Shown here: positions 6,564-10,417 of the stretch, one piece after another
How the letters are laid out: every line of letters starts with the position of its first letter
Numbering within the stretch: position 1 is the stretch's first letter
NCBI GenBank assembly: GCA_036939355.1
Contig: JALLAP010004412.1
Coordinates: 1-10,417 of the forward strand
Source: Thalassiosira profunda
Lineage: Eukaryota; Bacillariophyta; Thalassiosirophyceae; Thalassiosirales; Thalassiosiraceae
Direction of reading: 5' to 3'
Length of the DNA stretch: 10,417 nt
Notes under the pieces: generated by a model
What the model saw: only the letters and a program-made list of their open reading frames with translations
Databases searched by the model: none
What the model was told of the DNA's origin: nothing
Position numbers and translations under genes: made by a program

Positions 6564-9500
6564 ATGGTCCGCACCAAGAAGCACTTCCGCCCCCCCTCCG
6601 AGGAGGACTCGTCGTCGTCCTCCTCGAGCGAGGACGACGACGGCGCCCAGCAGGCGATGCGGGGGCGGGGGAAGCAGTTCGGGAACTTCGGGCGGGGGAA
6701 GCAGCTCGCCGTCGCGACGGGAGGGCGGGGGAAGCAGCTGCGAGCGTGAGTGGAATTTCGTGGGGGCGTTTTGGTTGGGGGCGGGCTGTTGCACATGAGA
6801 TGTGTTATGTGCAATGTGTCCTGGGATTGCAATACCCACTGACCCCCCCTTCCGTTTATTGATATACGCGCAGCGCGGGAAGCGACGACGAATCGAGCGA
6901 CGACGACAGCTCCTCCGAGGAGGAGGAGGCGGTCGCCCGCGCCCCCACCGGCCGGGGGAAGCAGCTCCGCCCGGCCGGTAGGGGTAAGCAGCTCCGCGCC
7001 CCCTCGCCCAAGGGGGCCAAGTCGGACAGCTCGTCGTCGGCCCCGGCGTTTCGGGGGCGCGGGGGGAAGCAGTTCGGGGGGAAGGGCATGGGGAAGCAGT
7101 TTCGGAGCCAAGCGTGAGTGGTAAAGGAGTGGGTCTGGTTATTGACGTGGCTACTTTTGCTAAGGACGTCGAACAATATTATTGCAGCACACCCACCGTG
7201 AACGAGGAAGAGGACAGCGACAGCTCCTCCAGCGAGGAGGAGCCTTGGGCAGCGCCCCGGGGGCGGGGGAAGCAGCTTCCTCGCCCTGCAGCGTAAGTTA
7301 TTCGTCCATTTTTTGTAGGAGCCAGGGGGATTGATTTATCTTTCATGTTCACTCACCTGCAATATTATCAGGGCCGAGAAGGATGAATCAGACATGGAGG
7401 AGTCGTCCGAGGAAGAAGAGGAGGAGGCGCCCAAAAAGCCAGCTCCTAAGGCAAAGGCCAAAGCCGCAGCGAAGAAGCCCGCGCCCCAGTTTGACGAGGG
7501 GGACTCATCAGAGTCCGATTTCGAGCCGGAAAAGCCGGCTCCCAAACGCCGGGGCCGTCCCCCGGCCCGAACGGCGGCCAAGCGGTCCACCCGGACCCGC
7601 AAGGCCGCCGCGAAGGAGGAAGAGGAGGACTCGGACGACGACAGCAGCAGCGAGGAGGAGATGGAGCTGGACATGGAGACGTTCGACTTTCAGAAGCTCG
7701 TCAAGGGCGACGACGATCAAAAGTACCTCGACTCGCTCAACGAGCTCGAGCGCGAGAACATCCTCGCCGAACGGTTCGAGGAGATGAAGGCCCAGGCCGA
7801 CATGAGGAAGGCGCAAAGGGAGATCAAGTGAGTGAAAGCGCGCTTCATATTCCCTGTACTGAAATGTTGAACCCTGGCTGATGCTTTGCCACCTACCCCA
7901 CAAACCACAGGCGCCGGGACCGGGAGCTGAAAAAGTCGGCTGCAAAGAAGAAGAAGCCGGCCAAAAAGAGGGCCGCCCCGGCCAAGAAGAAGAAGGCGCC
8001 TGCCAAAAAGAAGAAGGTCGAAAGCGAGGAGGAAGAGTCGGACGATCTTGATACCGGGGCCGACGAGGCGCTCGCCAAGTCGCTCGCCGGCAAACGCGTC
8101 TCGGCAAGGAACCTTGACAAGAAGGGGAAGCAATTCAAGAAGCAGGCCGCCCTTGCCAAGATTCGCGAGGTGAGTTTATCCTGTTGATCTTATTCAAGGT
8201 ACATACACTTATTTCCAGTCACTCACCTCACATACTCTTCCTTAGTCCCGAGCGAACAAAGCTGCAGCGGCGGAAGACTCTGACAGCGAGCTGGACTATG
8301 GCAGGGATTCGGATGACTCGGACGATGATTACGAGGAGGAGCTCAAGCCTTGGCAGAAGGCCGCCAAAAAGAAGACACAGCTTCAGCTGGCTCCAAGCAC
8401 GGACGAGGAGTCCATTGGCATGGAGGGGCCGGAGGAAGCTGCAGAACAGAGGAGGGCGGAGGACGCAGAGGCGCAGCTGGAAGACTACATCAAGGTATGG
8501 ATCCCCCGACGCCGGCTCATTCGCTGGTGCCAAGAACCATACTTCGAGAAGGCGGTGACGAATTTCTACGTGCGAATTGGAATCGGCAGGGATGCCAAGA
8601 CGCAGAAGTCGTGTTACAGGCTCTGCAAGATCTTGGAGGTTGTCACCAAGACCGAATACAAGTTGGACAGAAGCGATGACCAAAAACCGGTGAGTGGTCT
8701 CCTGTTCGTTTACCTATCCCTGTTTGCCCTTCCGACAAGATCTCACATTGCTTCGTGACGGCCAGGTTACAACTGACAAGTGGCTGAAACTTGCCTTTGG
8801 GAAGCACATCAGGGACTTCAAAATGGCGTCTGCCTCTGAGCATCGTCCAGACGAAGACGATGTCTCGAAATTTGTGAGCCAGCTCAAGACGGAACGTCAG
8901 ACGGATTCTCTCCTTACCAAAAAGGCAGCGAAGAAAATGCGGAAGCGCCAGGACGAGCTGACGCAAAATTACACGTACACGACGGAGGACGTTGACATGC
9001 TGATTAAGGACAACAAGAAACGCAACAAGAAGGCTCGAAATATCGGGCTTGAGAAAACTCGCATTGCCATAGCCGTCCAGGCGGCCAGGGATGAGGTGGA
9101 AGAAGCGAAGAAACGACTCGAGGATGCCGAGGTGGAGCGGATGGAGGCAGAGGACGACGCGATGAAAGAGGCAGACGAGAGTGTCGACAAAGCAAAGGAA
9201 GCGCACGAGGCGGCCGTCAAAAAGCTGCAAGAAAAGATCGAAGAGCAGAATAAGATTGTCGAGGAAGAGCAGGAGCGGATCAACAAGCTGAAGCAGAGCA
9301 AAAAGGTCCAGAATTGGANAGAATAAGATTGTCGAGGAAGAGCAGGAGCGGATCAACAAGCTGAAGCAGAGCAAAAAGGTCCAGAATTGGACGAAGGTCA
9401 ACCAGAGGGCGAAAATGGCGAACCGGAACGCTGACTTTCAATCCTATCTGGAGATGCAGGCGAAGGAGAAGGCCCAGGGTTCGGCCGAGCCCAAGTTCGA

Positions 9501-9867
9501 CCCCTACGCGCGCCGCAGGCAAAAGCCCAAGAATCTTTGGGAGGTGGGGGGTTCGAAGCAGGGCGCTTCGGAGGCTGCCGGCGCGAGCGGCATTGAGGAG
9601 GAGAAGAAGGAGACGAGTCCCAGCGAGCGCGACGACGCGAATGCGGCGAAGGACGACGGCAAGGAGAACAAGCGGGAGGATCACCCCGAGCCGCACAAGG
9701 TGGAAGTGCCGGGACGTGCAGATCAGTTTGCATTCGACGATGAGATTGTGATTGGTGGGGACACGGCCGATCTCGGAGAATACGGGCCGAAGAAGGTCCG
9801 GGCGCGGGCCCGGAAGGGGATCAGCCTCGACGACTACCAGGAGAAAAAGTCTGCGGGGACGCTTTGA
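6564..9867 (+). CDS. RTF1: RTF1, Paf1-complex transcription elongation factor (Plus3 domain)
   Basis: Exons: 6564-6745, 6874-7113, 7188-7292, 7372-7827, 7911-8169, 8246-8689 and 8766-9867. All introns are GT-AG, 74-128 bp. After removing the artefactual 73 bp at 9247-9391 the coding length is 2715 nt (904 aa), an exact multiple of three. Domains: N-terminal acidic-Ser runs alternating with GRGKQ[L/F] motifs (residues 34-171); an AT-hook-like KRRGRPP (234-240); an HMD-like segment (about 290-345, [14 protein letters not shown]...[10 protein letters not shown]) that in yeast and animals promotes H2B ubiquitination through Rad6/Bre1; a Lys/Ala-rich linker; the Plus3 domain (about 490-600, with [23 protein letters not shown] and [10 protein letters not shown]) that binds phosphorylated Spt5; a long coiled coil (about 660-765); and [16 protein letters not shown] near the C-terminus, matching the DPF.RR...P motif that contacts the Paf1 complex. 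Nuclear; couples Pol II elongation to histone modification. Larger than human RTF1 (about 710 aa), mainly through the N-terminal repeats. Confidence 0.92.
6663..7278 (+). repeat. Eight GRGKQ[L/F]-type coding repeats spread over RTF1 exons 1-3
   Basis: Copies lie at 6663-6680, 6690-6707, 6723-6740 (exon 1), 6950-6967, 6977-6994, 7055-7075 (GRGGKQF), 7079-7102 (GKGMGKQF; exon 2) and 7261-7278 (exon 3). Most share the nucleotide core CGGGGGAAGCAG, so they probably arose by recent local duplication. Introns 1 and 2 (6746-6873 and 7114-7187) separate the exons and lack the motif. Confidence 0.85.
7544..7564 (+). other. AT-hook-like motif in RTF1 exon 4
   Basis: Codes for KRRGRPP at residues 234-240, with the RGRP core of AT-hook minor-groove binding motifs, followed by a basic stretch rich in Arg, Lys, Thr and Ala. 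AT-hooks are not a usual RTF1 feature as far as I know. DNA binding is inferred. Confidence 0.5.
9247..9391. repeat. Exact 72-bp direct duplication around a single N: assembly artefact
   Basis: Positions 9247-9318 and 9320-9391 are identical over 72 bp with N at 9319. It falls in the RTF1 coiled-coil region. As written, the frame stops shortly after the N; deleting 73 bp continues KVQNW into [13 protein letters not shown] in frame to the stop at 9867. Length and form match the 2778-2922 case, which points to one assembler behaviour. Confidence 0.93.
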
Positions 9868-10215
9868 TTGGATTGTACTTATGGGATTTGGATTGAAGCA
9901 TACATAAAGTAAGCAGCACCTTGGTGAATACTTCCTCGCTTGCTTCCACTTGCTTCCTTTGAAGCCCCTCCACCTTCCTCTCTCTGCTGCCTGGCGCTCT
10001 GCTAGTACGAAGGAACCAGTACTATTGGTCCTTCGTCACCACACGAGCTTGTGCACGCTGTGTGAGCAGACGTGCACTCATCAACATCGACAGGCAAGGC
10101 GAAAGGCGAGGGCGACGGTGCGTGCATCCCTATCTCAGACCACGTTGCCTCGGCGACGCATTGGGGGGCGCGGCAGACCTGCATCCGGTGCAGTGGCGAG
10201 AGCCATAGCGCAGCG
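9868..10215 (+). other. Intergenic region: RTF1 3' UTR and promoter of the next gene
   Basis: 348 bp without a supported gene. Right after the RTF1 stop are short TTGGATT repeats and an AT-rich ACATAAAGTAAG that could serve in 3' end formation. From about 9930 a pyrimidine-rich stretch with repeated CTTGCTTCC follows, then the hairpin at 10007-10036 and GC-rich leader sequence to the ATG at 10216. Confidence 0.45.
10007..10036 (+). promoter_or_regulatory. Hairpin-forming inverted repeat upstream of the last gene
   Basis: ACGAAGGAACCA (10007-10018) pairs with TGGTCCTTCGT (10026-10036), giving an 11-bp stem with one bulged A and a 7-nt loop. It lies about 180 bp before the ATG at 10216, so it may be a dyad protein-binding site in the promoter or a hairpin in the leader RNA. 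The function is unknown. Confidence 0.35.
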
Positions 10216-10417
10216 ATGGCGCTCCCCTATTCCAACAACATGGCCTTGCTGCTCGTAATCTCCATCATCATCGCGGCCCGCTCTGTCGATGCATTTGCCG
10301 GCGTCACTACTGGCCGTGCAGCTGTCAGACACCGCCACCTCGATTCTCCTCTCAGACTGGCGTCGGATGGAGGCGACGAAAATAATGCCGCAGACGCAAT
10401 TGGTGGAGACTTGGTGA
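10216..10417 (+). CDS. Predicted plastid-targeted protein, 5' end only (3' partial)
   Basis: The frame from ATG 10216 is open for 67 codons to the window end. Residues 1-26 form a signal peptide with a strong hydrophobic core (ALLLVISIIIAA) ending S-V-D-A. Phe27-Ala-Gly follows at the predicted cleavage point, which fits the ASAFAP-type motif of diatom plastid precursors. Residues 30-50 carry Arg/His (R34, R38, H39, R40, R47) with Thr and Ser and no acidic residue except D43, like a transit peptide. An acidic, Asn/Asp/Gly-rich stretch comes next. A second Met at residue 9 could also start it. The final bases (CTTGGTGA) could be a splice donor, but the window stops there. The mature function is unknown; the plastid location is inferred. 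Confidence 0.7.
   Translation, partial: MALPYSNNMALLLVISIIIAARSVDAFAGVTTGRAAVRHRHLDSPLRLASDGGDENNAADAIGGDLV

Noticed and set aside
7508..8107. 199-aa - strand frame and other long antisense frames over RTF1
   Set aside because: They mirror the repetitive, GC-rich codons of RTF1, cross its introns without splice support and match no family.
8494..8499. GTATGG as a donor inside RTF1 exon 6
   Set aside because: Reading through gives the conserved start of the Plus3 domain ([10 protein letters not shown]), so the site is exonic.

Overview
The window reads as nuclear DNA from a diatom, most likely a chitin-producing centric diatom of the Thalassiosira type (inference). The evidence is short GT-AG introns (74 to 128 bp), a secreted protein with hevein-like and other Cys modules common in diatoms, two predicted proteins whose N-termini are a signal peptide followed by the Phe-containing (ASAFAP-like) motif of diatom plastid import, and a eukaryotic Paf1-complex gene, RTF1. 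I see no bacterial operon structure, tRNA, rRNA or CRISPR.

Layout: (1) Positions 1-2093, + strand: the 3' part of a large, Pro/Thr/Ser-rich, cysteine-module wall or surface protein that enters from the left edge and ends in a short GPI-signal-like tail. (2) Positions 3618 to 2138, - strand: a two-exon SET-domain lysine methyltransferase of the Rubisco-LSMT/SETD3/SETD6 type with a plastid-type leader, convergent with gene 1 and only 44 bp from it. (3) Positions 3619-5374: a divergent intergenic region holding a 1.42 kb element with multi-block inverted repeats at its ends and a GC-rich core without a recognisable transposase. (4) Positions 5375-6160, + strand: a two-exon DJ-1/PfpI family protein whose ATG lies 95 bp outside the element. 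(5) Positions 6564-9867, + strand: a seven-exon RTF1 homologue with HMD-like, Plus3 and C-terminal Paf1C-contact regions, plus an unusual N-terminal extension containing eight GRGKQ-type motifs resembling histone tails. (6) From 10216 to the window end, + strand: the first 67 codons of another predicted plastid-targeted protein.

Two single-N positions (2850 and 9319) are each flanked by an exact 72-bp direct repeat. Both fall inside exons. Removing one copy plus the N (73 bp) restores the reading frame in both genes, giving 426 aa for the SET protein and 904 aa for RTF1. These are almost certainly unmerged contig overlaps, not biology, and they would split both genes in automatic annotation.

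The genes do not form a pathway. Points of biological interest are the histone-tail-like motifs in RTF1 carried on frame-preserving exons, the inverted-repeat element beside the DJ-1 promoter, and the two plastid leaders.
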